From Candidatus Bathyarchaeota archaeon A05DMB-4 (lineage in GTDB: Archaea > Thermoproteota > Bathyarchaeia > Bathyarchaeales > SOJC01), in NCBI GenBank assembly GCA_019685575.1, contig JABFQO010000009.1, positions 1 through 64,000 on the forward strand: a stretch of 64,000 nt of DNA, written 5' to 3'. Below the pieces are notes generated by a model. That model saw only the letters and a program-made list of their open reading frames with translations. It did not search any database and was not told the origin of the DNA. Shown here piece by piece: positions 16,098-24,567 of this stretch. Each line of letters begins with the position of its first letter. Position 1 is the first letter of the stretch. The position numbers and the translations under genes were made by a program.

Positions 16098-17438
16098 ATG
16101 AACCTAATAATAGACGGCGGAACAATCCTGACGATGGACAAGAAAGGCATGATTAAAGACGGCGCGGTCGTCATAGAAGCCAGTGACATAGTAGACATCG
16201 GGAAATCAAACAAAATTCGACACAAATATCATGGTTATGAAAAACTTAACGCAAAAGGAAAGATTGTAATTCCCGGCTTGATCAACACTCATCAACATGC
16301 CGCCATGAGTCTTCTTCGAGGATATGCCGATGATTTTCCGTTAAACGTGTGGTTGGAGAAAAAAATTTGGCCACTGGAGCGGTACATGAGTGGACATGAC
16401 ATTTTCGTGGGCGCGCTTCTCACAGCCGTGGAATCCATCATGGGCGGAACAACAACTATTAATTCTATGTACCATTTCATGGAAGAATATAACGAAGCAC
16501 AAGCTTTTCAAAAGATAGGCATCCGCGCCGCCGTTGGACACGTTTGTTTTTCATGGCGCAAAAAAGAAGACAAAAATGCTTTGCACGCGCTTGTAAAAAA
16601 TTGGCATGGAAACAGCAAAGGTTTGATTAGAGCCACAGTTGACCCTCATGCGCCTTATACTGTCGATCCAAAATACATGAAGGAATTGCGCGAAATTACA
16701 AATGAACTAAACGACAAGTATGCTTCGCCACGTTCACCGATTATATGGCACACGCACGTTGCGGAAACCGAGGATGAACCTGAAAAAATTCAACAAGCCT
16801 TCAAAATGAAAGTTAAAAACGGCGTATTCGACTACCTTGACTCGCTCGGTGTTCTAGACAAAAACACAATCGCGGCGCATTGTGTAGCATTGACGGAGAG
16901 AGATGTTCAAATCTTAAAAGAAAGAAAGATAAAGACTTCGCATAACCCCATCTCCAACCTAAAACTTGCGTCAGGCATTTGTCCTGTGCCAAAACTGCTT
17001 AAAAATAAAATAATAGTCTCGCTCGGCACTGACAGTCCCTGTTCGAACAACAGTGCAGACATGTTTGAAGTCATGAAAACCACGGCGCTTTTGCACAAAG
17101 GAGTAAACAAAAACCCAATGTTGCTGCCTGCTGAACAAATCCTAAAAATGGCAACGCTAGACGGCGCAAAAGCACTCTCCTGGGAGAAAGAAATCGGCTC
17201 AATCGAAATAGGGAAAAAGGCTGACATTGTCGTAGTTGATTTCAAAAAGCCGCATCTTACGCCGCTCTATTATGAGCCGAGTCATCTTGTGTACTCCGCT
17301 AAAGCAGCAGACGTGGAAACAGTTATTGTCAACGGCAAAATCATCATGGAAAACCGTGAACTCACAACAGTAAACGTCGAACAAGTCATGCAAACTGCTG
17401 AAAAGACAAAAGAAAAACTTCTAAACAAACTCGGCTAA
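16098..17438 (+). CDS. MTA/SAH deaminase (amidohydrolase family)
   Basis: 446-residue metal-dependent deaminase of the MtaD/DadD type. Metal ligands: INTHQHAAMSLLRG, HTHVAETEDEPE, AHCVALTERDV and SLGTDSPCSNNSADMFEVM. Such enzymes deaminate S-adenosylhomocysteine, methylthioadenosine or 5'-deoxyadenosine to inosyl compounds. The next gene is SAH hydrolase, so both act on products of SAM-dependent reactions. Start ATG 16098. Confidence 0.9.
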   Translation: MNLIIDGGTILTMDKKGMIKDGAVVIEASDIVDIGKSNKIRHKYHGYEKLNAKGKIVIPGLINTHQHAAMSLLRGYADDFPLNVWLEKKIWPLERYMSGHDIFVGALLTAVESIMGGTTTINSMYHFMEEYNEAQAFQKIGIRAAVGHVCFSWRKKEDKNALHALVKNWHGNSKGLIRATVDPHAPYTVDPKYMKELREITNELNDKYASPRSPIIWHTHVAETEDEPEKIQQAFKMKVKNGVFDYLDSLGVLDKNTIAAHCVALTERDVQILKERKIKTSHNPISNLKLASGICPVPKLLKNKIIVSLGTDSPCSNNSADMFEVMKTTALLHKGVNKNPMLLPAEQILKMATLDGAKALSWEKEIGSIEIGKKADIVVVDFKKPHLTPLYYEPSHLVYSAKAADVETVIVNGKIIMENRELTTVNVEQVMQTAEKTKEKLLNKLG

Positions 17439-17484
17439 AAAAACAACACGTAAAGCGTATCGTTAAATAGTTAGATTACAAAAA

Positions 17485-18759
17485 ATGAAAACGGGAACAA
17501 GCATGCCTGATTTCAAAATCAAAGAACCCAACCTAGCGCCAAAAGGAACACTCCAAATTGAATGGGCATCGATGCACATGCCCGTACTGAGCCAAATAAA
17601 ACAACGATTCGAAAAAGAAAAACCGCTAAAAGACTTGACACTTGGCGCATGCTTACATGTAACCAAAGAAACAGGGGTTCTTATCGATCTTTTCTTGGCA
17701 GCAGGAGCGAACGTTGCCCTTTGCGGGTCAAACCCACTTTCAACTCAAGACGATGTTGCCGCAGCGCTCGCAGACAAAGGGGTTCACGTTTATGCTTGGC
17801 GAGGCGAAGACAATGATGAGTACTATTGGTGCATCAACAAAACTATAGATCATTCACCCGACATCACACTCGACGACGGCGCAGACTTGGTCAGCACAAT
17901 CCACACAAAAAGAACCGAAGCCGTAGAGAAAATAAGAGGCGGCACTGAAGAGACAACAACTGGAGTTGTACGATTAAGACAAATGGAAAAAGCTGGCGCA
18001 TTAAAATATCCGATCATAGCCGTGAATGACGCTTACACAAAGTACCTTTTTGACAACCGCTATGGCACGGGGCAAAGCACGCTTGACGGCATCCTCCGCG
18101 CAACAAACATTCTGTTAGCGGGGAAAAACTTCGTAGTATGCGGTTACGGGTGGTGTGGAAGAGGCTTGGCAAACCGCGCACGAGGCATGGGCGCAAAGGT
18201 AATAGTAACAGAAATTAACCCCACGAGGGCGCTTGAAGCGGTTATGGACGGTTTCCACGCGGCCCCGTTGGAGAAAGCCGTCGAAATAGGCGACGTATTC
18301 GTCACGGTGACGGGTAACACAAGCGTGATTAGAAAGGAGCATATGGAAAAAATGAAAAACGGCGCCATCTTAGCTAACAGTGGACATTTTAATGTTGAAA
18401 TCAAGGTTCCCGACTTAGAAGCGCTAGCGACTTCAAAAAGAATGATCCGACAAAACCTCGACGAATACACTTTGAAGGATGGAAGAAAACTTTACCTACT
18501 CGGCGAGGGAAGACTTATTAACCTTGCATCTGCGGAAGGGCATCCCTCTGAAGTCATGGACATGTCCTTCGCCAACCAAGCCTTGTCTGTAGAACATTTA
18601 GCTAAGCATCCACGGATGAAGCCTAAAGTTTATAACGTGCCCAAAGAAATTGACGAATTAGTTGCCAGTCTGAAATTAAAAACAATCGGCGTCGAAATAG
18701 ACACGCTTACTGATGAACAGAAAAAATATCTTTCATCATGGGAAGAAGGCACCATCTGA
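17485..18759 (+). CDS. ahcY: S-adenosylhomocysteine hydrolase
   Basis: Cleaves SAH to homocysteine and adenosine (or its inosine analogue), relieving methyltransferase inhibition. 424 residues. Motifs: [45 protein letters not shown]-binding [27 protein letters not shown] and [26 protein letters not shown] 17485 (ATG 17503 also possible). It follows the deaminase by 46 bases. Confidence 0.97.
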   Translation: MKTGTSMPDFKIKEPNLAPKGTLQIEWASMHMPVLSQIKQRFEKEKPLKDLTLGACLHVTKETGVLIDLFLAAGANVALCGSNPLSTQDDVAAALADKGVHVYAWRGEDNDEYYWCINKTIDHSPDITLDDGADLVSTIHTKRTEAVEKIRGGTEETTTGVVRLRQMEKAGALKYPIIAVNDAYTKYLFDNRYGTGQSTLDGILRATNILLAGKNFVVCGYGWCGRGLANRARGMGAKVIVTEINPTRALEAVMDGFHAAPLEKAVEIGDVFVTVTGNTSVIRKEHMEKMKNGAILANSGHFNVEIKVPDLEALATSKRMIRQNLDEYTLKDGRKLYLLGEGRLINLASAEGHPSEVMDMSFANQALSVEHLAKHPRMKPKVYNVPKEIDELVASLKLKTIGVEIDTLTDEQKKYLSSWEEGTI

Positions 18760-18770
18760 ATTTGACGATA

Positions 18771-18783
18771 AACTTTATATTAT
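18771..18783 (+). promoter_or_regulatory. TATA element upstream of the small membrane protein
   Basis: AACTTTATATTATT about 45 bases before the ATG at 18821, reasonable TATA position for an archaeal promoter. Confidence 0.4.
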
Positions 18784-18820
18784 TTCAAGAATAACATGGC
18801 TACCAAAATGGTGGTGAATA

Positions 18821-19117
18821 ATGGTAAGCAAAGATCAAGCAATTGGCGGACTAATCTTCGCGGTCTGTATAATCATCATGATTGGTTACCTCGTAGGTAT
18901 GCTATACTTCGGCGGTCCGATGACGCTTCCAGACACATGGAACATTGCATTTACGTTGGTTGCCGTTCCAGTCTTAATCGCGTTCATATTAATTCTAGGC
19001 ATCGGCGCTTGGATAGGCTGGACAATGGCCACGACTCCTCCGCCAAAACCGATTGAAGAATTTGAGGCTGAAGAGAAGAAAGAAGAGACGGGGGAAGAAA
19101 AAGGGAAGGAAGAATAA
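18821..19117 (+). CDS. Small two-helix membrane protein
   Basis: 98 residues: two membrane helices (about 8-30, IGGLIFAVCIIIMIGYLVGMLYFGG; about 42-67, FTLVAVPVLIAFILILGIGAWIGW) and a Pro/Glu/Lys-rich charged C-terminal tail. ATG 18821 is preceded by GGTGA. Function unknown; comparable short proteins are common in archaea. Confidence 0.7.
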   Translation: MVSKDQAIGGLIFAVCIIIMIGYLVGMLYFGGPMTLPDTWNIAFTLVAVPVLIAFILILGIGAWIGWTMATTPPPKPIEEFEAEEKKEETGEEKGKEE

Positions 19118-19166
19118 TCGCCCATCTTCTCTTACTTCCTCTTCTAATTCCTAACAGGAATCAACC

Positions 19167-19916
19167 ATGTCAAAGGTGAAAGGTCTAATTTTATGCGGAG
19201 GCACGGGCACAAGGCTTAGGCCAATCACGTATTATTTTCAGAAAACCATGATTCCCATTGGTTCTAAACAGAAACCTTTGCTCGAGTACGTGGTGCGTCT
19301 TCTGGGGTTCCACAAAGTAACTGATCTGGCTTTTCTCATCAACTACAAGGGAGAGCAGATTCAGAATTATTTCAACCACGGAGAAAGATTTGGAGTAAAA
19401 ATATCCTATGTGCAAGACGATGCTACGTTGAAAGGCACCGGAGGCGCGGTGTTAAATGCTTACAAGCGAGGCGTTATTCACAAAGATGAAACAATTCTTG
19501 TATATTACGGGGATATTCTTACGAACATGAACCTAACCGAAATGCTAAAGCGCCACACAAAACGAAAAGCCGCTGCAACAATAGGATTGGCGTCGGGCTT
19601 TACTGTGAGAGTTGGGGTGGCTGAAATGGATAAAGATGGGAAAATTAAGGGATTCGTGGAAAAGCCGACTTTGGAAAAACCTGTAAGCGTCGGAATTCTC
19701 GCGTTGGACGGAAAGGTTCTCGAAGTGATGGAGCGTTTAGCAGCGAAGGGTAAGGAGTTAGATTTAATGGGCGATGTTGTTCCATTCCTTATTAAGAAAA
19801 ACAGTCCTGTTTTTGGTTACTTGTCGAAGGCTTTTTGGTATGACGTAGGTAGCACAGAGGCGTACGAGAAACTTAGCCCAAAAATTGTTGACGAGGCGTT
19901 GTCGTTCCTGTTTTAG
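19167..19916 (+). CDS. Sugar-phosphate nucleotidyltransferase
   Basis: 249 residues with the activated-sugar pyrophosphorylase signature LILCGGTGTRLRPITYYFQKTMIPIGSKQKPLLEYV, the ILVYYGDIL metal site and FVEKPTLEKPVSVGILALDG. It makes NDP-sugars from sugar 1-phosphates; nucleotide and sugar cannot be told from sequence. It could feed the glycan genes at 51-63 kb although far away. ATG 19167. Confidence 0.9.
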   Translation: MSKVKGLILCGGTGTRLRPITYYFQKTMIPIGSKQKPLLEYVVRLLGFHKVTDLAFLINYKGEQIQNYFNHGERFGVKISYVQDDATLKGTGGAVLNAYKRGVIHKDETILVYYGDILTNMNLTEMLKRHTKRKAAATIGLASGFTVRVGVAEMDKDGKIKGFVEKPTLEKPVSVGILALDGKVLEVMERLAAKGKELDLMGDVVPFLIKKNSPVFGYLSKAFWYDVGSTEAYEKLSPKIVDEALSFLF

Positions 19917-19985
19917 TTATTTTCGCCTTTTAGTGAAAGAAATATAAGTTCTGAATCCTAACCACATTCTTGTGGTCGAACAGAA

Positions 19986-21620
19986 GTGGATCGTTTAATT
20001 CTGCCATTCGCTTCTTTGGATGCGAAAAGAAAACAAGTTTTCTCGAGTGAGATGGAACTTGCTGCTGTAATGTGTCTTGCAGAGGGTAAAAGGAAAAAGA
20101 AAGGCGGCGTGCTTGGCGGTGAGCCTGAAAGAGTCAATTCGGTTTCGAAACTTTATTATCCCATTTGGCTGGTTCCGTGGGAGCACGAGTATGTGACGGT
20201 TGATGGAATGGGACTTTTTACGTTCGAGGCGCTGTTTGAAAAATTGCCAGATTTGGCGTCTTTCGAGGCGAAAATTAGAGAAAGCGAGAAATCATATGAA
20301 CGTTTTATGCAAGTTTTAGAACAAAACTTTGAGGCTTTTGAAGCTTTTCCCGCGTCTGAAAGAATAGTGATCGAGGGTATAGTTAGTGATAAGGAGTTGC
20401 AATCAGCCATTTTGGATTACTTTAAAAAAGAAATCGCCACAAAAGAACCAAGCCCAAGAGAATCTGCTTTTTTGCAAGAAAACCTGGACATGAAAACTGC
20501 CGTTGTTAGGGTTGAGGAGTTTATCAAGTTATTAGATAGGAATCAATCAGACATTGATGCCTTGCAAAAAACCATCTCGTTACTGGATATTGCCACAGAA
20601 GCTGTTCAAAAAGAACTTGCCAAGGACATTGAAAATGTTAGGCAAAAGTATGCGGCTCAAATTGATGAAATTAAACCGCAAGTTGAGGAAAAGGTTAATC
20701 AGTTAACGAGTGAAAGAGATGAAAAAATCCGTACGATCGGTGCCACTTTGGATAAAGAAATTGAGACCAAAAACATGGACAAGTCGGATTATGAGAAAAA
20801 ACTGGTTAAGTTGAAGCAGGACAGAAGTTTTTTTGACGAGAAGAAAGAGGCGGCTAAACTGAGAAAAGACGAAGTGTACGTGAAGCGTTGGAAACTTCGT
20901 GTGAAGGATTTGGATAAACAAATTTCTGAGCATGAAAAGATGATACGCAAGCTGCAGAAGCATATAGATGATACTAAAAAAGAGAAAGAAAAGACGCTGA
21001 AGCAAATCAACGAAAACTATCAAGGTCTTATTCAAACAGAGATGGACAAAATCCCAAGCCTGGAAATGGCAAGGGATAAAGAGATCAGCGAAATTGAGGA
21101 GAAGATCGAGCAGGCACGTGCCAAAACCATGGTGGTGATAAAACAGGTTCAGCGGCTCGTGGACGAGAAGCGTGATGCTTTAGCGGCGCTTAAAGAAATC
21201 GCGGTTTCTTGGAGGCTTAAGGATGTTTTTCTGGTTTACTTGCCTTTTTATGCGGTGAATTATGTGGCGGGGGCGAAGCAACATTACGAGTTTTTTGCAC
21301 CCGTGCTTGCTTCTGGGCATGAAGGCATATTGAAGGCTATTAGAAAGAAATTTTGGGGCGCCAGCTTAGAGTCGAGAATTAATCTTTTGCTTAAGCAAAG
21401 GTCAAAGGCGCTGGAGAGAATGTTTTCTTCTGTTCTTTTCAAGCGAATTGAGGAAGATTACGAATTGCGGAATCATTTAAGCGAAAAAATTGAGCAAAAT
21501 AATGTTTTGGTGACGGTGGATTTTAAAGAGAAATTGGTTAAAGGTTTGGATGCTTTGGTTTTGGAGGAATGGGTTAAGCCAGAGGAAAAGGATGTGGTTC
21601 TTCAAGTTTATGCGAAATGA
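19986..21620 (+). CDS. Large coiled-coil protein, function unknown
   Basis: 544 residues. Globular N-terminus (about 1-180), a long heptad-rich coiled coil (about 185-400; LLDIATEAVQKELAKDIENVRQKYAAQIDEIK, KRWKLRVKDLDKQISEHEKMIRKLQKHID) and a C-terminal domain with DVFLVYLPFYAVNYVAGAKQHYEFFAPV. No membrane helix, no Walker motifs. GTG start at 19986; ATAAG-type TATA near 19938. Convergent with the next gene, 14 bases apart. I do not recognise the family. Confidence 0.75.
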   Translation: MDRLILPFASLDAKRKQVFSSEMELAAVMCLAEGKRKKKGGVLGGEPERVNSVSKLYYPIWLVPWEHEYVTVDGMGLFTFEALFEKLPDLASFEAKIRESEKSYERFMQVLEQNFEAFEAFPASERIVIEGIVSDKELQSAILDYFKKEIATKEPSPRESAFLQENLDMKTAVVRVEEFIKLLDRNQSDIDALQKTISLLDIATEAVQKELAKDIENVRQKYAAQIDEIKPQVEEKVNQLTSERDEKIRTIGATLDKEIETKNMDKSDYEKKLVKLKQDRSFFDEKKEAAKLRKDEVYVKRWKLRVKDLDKQISEHEKMIRKLQKHIDDTKKEKEKTLKQINENYQGLIQTEMDKIPSLEMARDKEISEIEEKIEQARAKTMVVIKQVQRLVDEKRDALAALKEIAVSWRLKDVFLVYLPFYAVNYVAGAKQHYEFFAPVLASGHEGILKAIRKKFWGASLESRINLLLKQRSKALERMFSSVLFKRIEEDYELRNHLSEKIEQNNVLVTVDFKEKLVKGLDALVLEEWVKPEEKDVVLQVYAK

Positions 21621-21634
21621 TGCGTTGTTTGTGG

Positions 21635-21982
21635 TTATTGGCTTATTCTTTTTTTGATGTCGCTTTCGGTTAGTAAGATTATTCCTCGTCTGTTGGCGTA
21701 TGCTTTTGCGTGGCCGCTGAATTGTTGGCTTACCATTATGGGTTTTGGGATGGCTACGTCTTCTGCTGCGTTGTCCATTTTTATGATCATGTTTACGCCC
21801 ACGGTTCTGTCCCAATCTTTGATCCAAACCAAGCGTTTTTCTGAGCCCTTTTCTATTTGTAGGTCGAAGGTTTGGGTTACGCCGCTGAATCCTTCGTGAG
21901 TGGGGTTTTCTGTTACGTGGTAGCCTTTTTGGGTGAAGTATTTTTTCACGAGTTCCCTTAAGCCTGTTTTTGCGGTAGCCAT
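21635..21982 (-). CDS. Possible PD-(D/E)XK nuclease-fold protein
   Basis: 115 residues: helix GLRELVKKYFTQKGYHV, then FDLQIEKGSEKRLVWIKDWDRTVGVN and a final MVSQQFSGHAKAYANRRGIILLTESDIKKRI. The spacing of Asp in FDLQ, Lys in WIKDW and a Q-bearing C-terminal helix is reminiscent of Mrr/restriction-type nucleases, but the motif is incomplete. Function unproven. Start ATG 21982. Convergent with the coiled-coil gene. Confidence 0.6.
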   Translation of the reverse strand: MATAKTGLRELVKKYFTQKGYHVTENPTHEGFSGVTQTFDLQIEKGSEKRLVWIKDWDRTVGVNMIIKMDNAAEDVAIPKPIMVSQQFSGHAKAYANRRGIILLTESDIKKRISQ

Positions 21983-22006
21983 TTATTTTGTGTCACTCTT
22001 TGTATT

Positions 22007-22246
22007 GTGTTTGAGGTGCGTGTGGAAAAGGTTTTCGGAGCGTGCGGTGAAAAGTTGGAGTATGTGGTGCTTGTTTGTAATGGGTGTGGACAGTTTCTCA
22101 TAGCACAAGTAGGGCAAAAGACGAAAAACTGCAATTATTGCGGAGCTTCTGTGGCGTTGTGGAAAGCGAAAAAGATTGCGAATGTTGCTTCTGCGCGTGA
22201 GGCGTCGAGAATTGTTAAAGAGCTTAAGATGAAGAAGGGCAGTTGA
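22007..22246 (+). CDS. DUF1922-like zinc-ribbon protein
   Basis: 79 residues. Two knuckles LVCNGCGQFLIA and CNYCGASV, then KAKKIANVASAREASRIVKELKMKKG, the layout of archaeal DUF1922 (MTH1184-like) proteins. Probably nucleic-acid or protein binding; no known function. GTG 22007 is taken; GTG 22016 or 22022 are alternatives. Confidence 0.78.
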   Translation: MFEVRVEKVFGACGEKLEYVVLVCNGCGQFLIAQVGQKTKNCNYCGASVALWKAKKIANVASAREASRIVKELKMKKGS

Positions 22247-22504
22247 CGTTTTTGAGTTCTCGTGCCTTCTCTAGCCCTCTTCCATATATGATCCTATTAG
22301 GCTCCAAATACACCCCAAATATGAACAGAGAATTAGGGGTTCACTTTTTAGACTTTGGCTGTTTATGCTTCTTCTATACTCTCATATTGTTTTCCATGGT
22401 ACGCCGCAGACTGGGGTCTTCTGGTTTCTCGTTCATGTATTAATTTTATTATGATAATCTTTTTATGTGTGGTTTCCGTAGGAGAATGCTACGAGGTTTC
22501 ACCG

Positions 22505-23161
22505 TTGTCGCTGGAAACAAAAACCATCATCGATGCCCTCCAAAAAGTCAGGGCGAACTCTAAACAGCGCAAGTTCAACCAAAGCATAGACCTCGTTATT
22601 AATCTTCAAGAAATTGACATGAAGAAACCCGAGAGCAAAATCCAAGAGCAAGTCGAACTGCCATACCCGCCGAGTAAACAAGCCAAAATCTGCGTGATCG
22701 CCTCGGGCGAACTGGCCCTAAAAGCGAAGCAAGCAGGTGCAGACTTGGTCATAGAAAAAGATGAATTGAACAACATCGCCACAGACAAAAAACGCCAAAG
22801 ACAACTTGCCAGCACGTTCGACTATTTCATCGCCGAAGCCCCTTTAATGCCCACCGTGGGTAAATCACTGGGCGCCGTCCTTGGACCGAGAGGAAAAATG
22901 CCTACTCCTGTGCCACCTAACGTGGACATTGCTACTCAAATTTCTAGACACAAAAAACTTGTTCTGGTTAGAACCCGAGCGCAACCCATAATTCAAAATC
23001 GCGTCGGTACTGAGGATATGAAAGACGAACAGATCGCCGAAAACGTCATAACCATAATCCGCAGACTTGAACCCAAACTCAAACGCGGATTAGCCAACAT
23101 TAAAGACATCCACTTGAAAACCACGATGGGCAAACCCGTAGAAATAAAACTCAAACAATAG
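22505..23161 (+). CDS. rpl1: 50S ribosomal protein uL1
   Basis: L1-stalk protein. The reading frame opens at 22355, but uL1 has about 215-220 residues and GAGGT at 22493-22497 sits seven bases before a TTG at 22505, giving 218 residues starting SLETKTIIDALQKV. The core KSLGAVLGPRGKMPTPVPPNVD and C-terminal KTTMGKPVEIKLKQ are typical. First gene of the uL1-uL10-P1 stalk operon. Confidence 0.95.
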   Translation: MSLETKTIIDALQKVRANSKQRKFNQSIDLVINLQEIDMKKPESKIQEQVELPYPPSKQAKICVIASGELALKAKQAGADLVIEKDELNNIATDKKRQRQLASTFDYFIAEAPLMPTVGKSLGAVLGPRGKMPTPVPPNVDIATQISRHKKLVLVRTRAQPIIQNRVGTEDMKDEQIAENVITIIRRLEPKLKRGLANIKDIHLKTTMGKPVEIKLKQ

Positions 23162-23174
23162 GAGAAAGCAAGCC

Positions 23175-24071
23175 ATGACTACAACGGAAACGATGAAGCC
23201 CGCCATACAACAAAAAACAAAAGAAGTCGAAGAAATAAGTGCCCTCATAAGCCAATACAAGAATTTCGGCGTAGCCGACCTGCAAAAAGTCCGAGCTACA
23301 CAACTACAAGAACTCAAGAAGAAACTCAAAAAAGACGTCTACATGAAAGTCATCAAAAACACCATCATCAAACGCGCTCTCGCACAAGTAAAAAACAAAC
23401 AAGGCATAGAAAAAATCGACCCACACCTCGCAGGCTCAAACATCATTCTATTAACTAACCTTAACCCATTCAAACTCGCATTATTACTAGAAAAAAATAA
23501 AGTCAAAATCTCCGCAAAAGCCGGCGACAAAGCAGCCCAAGACGTAATCGTTTCAGCCGGCAACACAGGCATGCCGCCTGGCCCGATAATCAGCCAACTC
23601 GGCGCCGTTGGATTGGCAACCCGCATAGAATCGGGTAGCGTCTGGATAAACAAAGACACAGTAGTCGCAAAGAAGGGCGACATAATCAACGAACGCCTCG
23701 CCAGCGTGCTCTCAAAACTCGGCATAAAACCTGTCGAAGCTGGCTTGACGATTAAAGCCATGTACGATGACGGCGTCATCCTCACACAGGAACAACTGCA
23801 CTTGGACTTGGAAGCAATTAGGAAAGACATCGAAACCGCCTATTCTTACGCTTTCAACCTGTCCATAGCCGCCGCCTACCCGACACCAACAACAACGCCG
23901 CTGTTGCTTCAGAAAGCCCACACCGACGCCTACAAACTCGCCATATACGCTGGCATTCCAACCAAAGAAACCATAAAAGACATTGTGCGAAAAGCCTATC
24001 AAGAAATGAAAAGCCTAAGCGACGCCATCGCCAAGAAAGACCCCAACGCCGCGCCAAAACTGGCAGGCTAA
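23175..24071 (+). CDS. rplP0: 50S ribosomal protein uL10 (P0)
   Basis: Base of the ribosomal stalk, anchoring P1 dimers to 23S rRNA. 298 residues: rRNA-binding part VEEISALISQYKNFGVADLQKVRATQLQELKKKLK..KVIKNTIIKRAL, archaeal insert GNTGMPPGPIISQLGAVGLATRIESGSVWINKD, then helices for P1. It ends at APKLAG, without the acidic hinge and GLFG-type tail common in other archaea. ATG 23175, 13 bases after uL1. Confidence 0.95.
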   Translation: MTTTETMKPAIQQKTKEVEEISALISQYKNFGVADLQKVRATQLQELKKKLKKDVYMKVIKNTIIKRALAQVKNKQGIEKIDPHLAGSNIILLTNLNPFKLALLLEKNKVKISAKAGDKAAQDVIVSAGNTGMPPGPIISQLGAVGLATRIESGSVWINKDTVVAKKGDIINERLASVLSKLGIKPVEAGLTIKAMYDDGVILTQEQLHLDLEAIRKDIETAYSYAFNLSIAAAYPTPTTTPLLLQKAHTDAYKLAIYAGIPTKETIKDIVRKAYQEMKSLSDAIAKKDPNAAPKLAG

Positions 24072-24126
24072 CGCTTAGAAAAGTTGAAAAGAGAGAGTAT
24101 AGAATAAAGGAAGAGGTGAAAAACGA

Positions 24127-24441
24127 ATGGAATACGTTTACGCCGCCATGCTCCTTCACAAAGCAGGCAAACCCGTCAACGAAGAAAACTTAAACAACGT
24201 GCTTAATGCTGCAGGAATAAACCCAGACGCAGCGCGAGTTAAATCACTCGTCGCCGCACTCGCCGAAGTCAACATAGAAGAAGCCATCAAAACCGCCCCA
24301 GCATTCGCCGCGCCCGCAGCACCCGCCGCATCAGCGCCAGCAGCACCAGCGAAAGAGGAAAAGAAGGAAGAAAAGAAGAAAGAAGACGAGAAGCAGAAGG
24401 AAGAAGCCGCGTTAGAAGGACTGGGCGCGTTGTTCGGCTAA
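24127..24441 (+). CDS. rpl12: 50S ribosomal protein P1 (archaeal L12)
   Basis: 104 residues: N-terminal dimer domain ([31 protein letters not shown]), Ala/Pro hinge, Lys/Glu stretch and the terminal GLGALFG that recruits translation GTPases. ATG at 24127 follows GAGGTG. Third gene of the stalk operon. Confidence 0.97.
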   Translation: MEYVYAAMLLHKAGKPVNEENLNNVLNAAGINPDAARVKSLVAALAEVNIEEAIKTAPAFAAPAAPAASAPAAPAKEEKKEEKKKEDEKQKEEAALEGLGALFG

Positions 24442-24567
24442 AAAGGTAAAGTTCCCATTTTCGCACTTTTTTCAGGCTTTCTTTTACATACTTAAACGGT
24501 GCAATAGTTAAATCTATCCTCAAACTCTAAAAATGCAGTTAACCGCACGAAACTGGAGGCAAAACAT

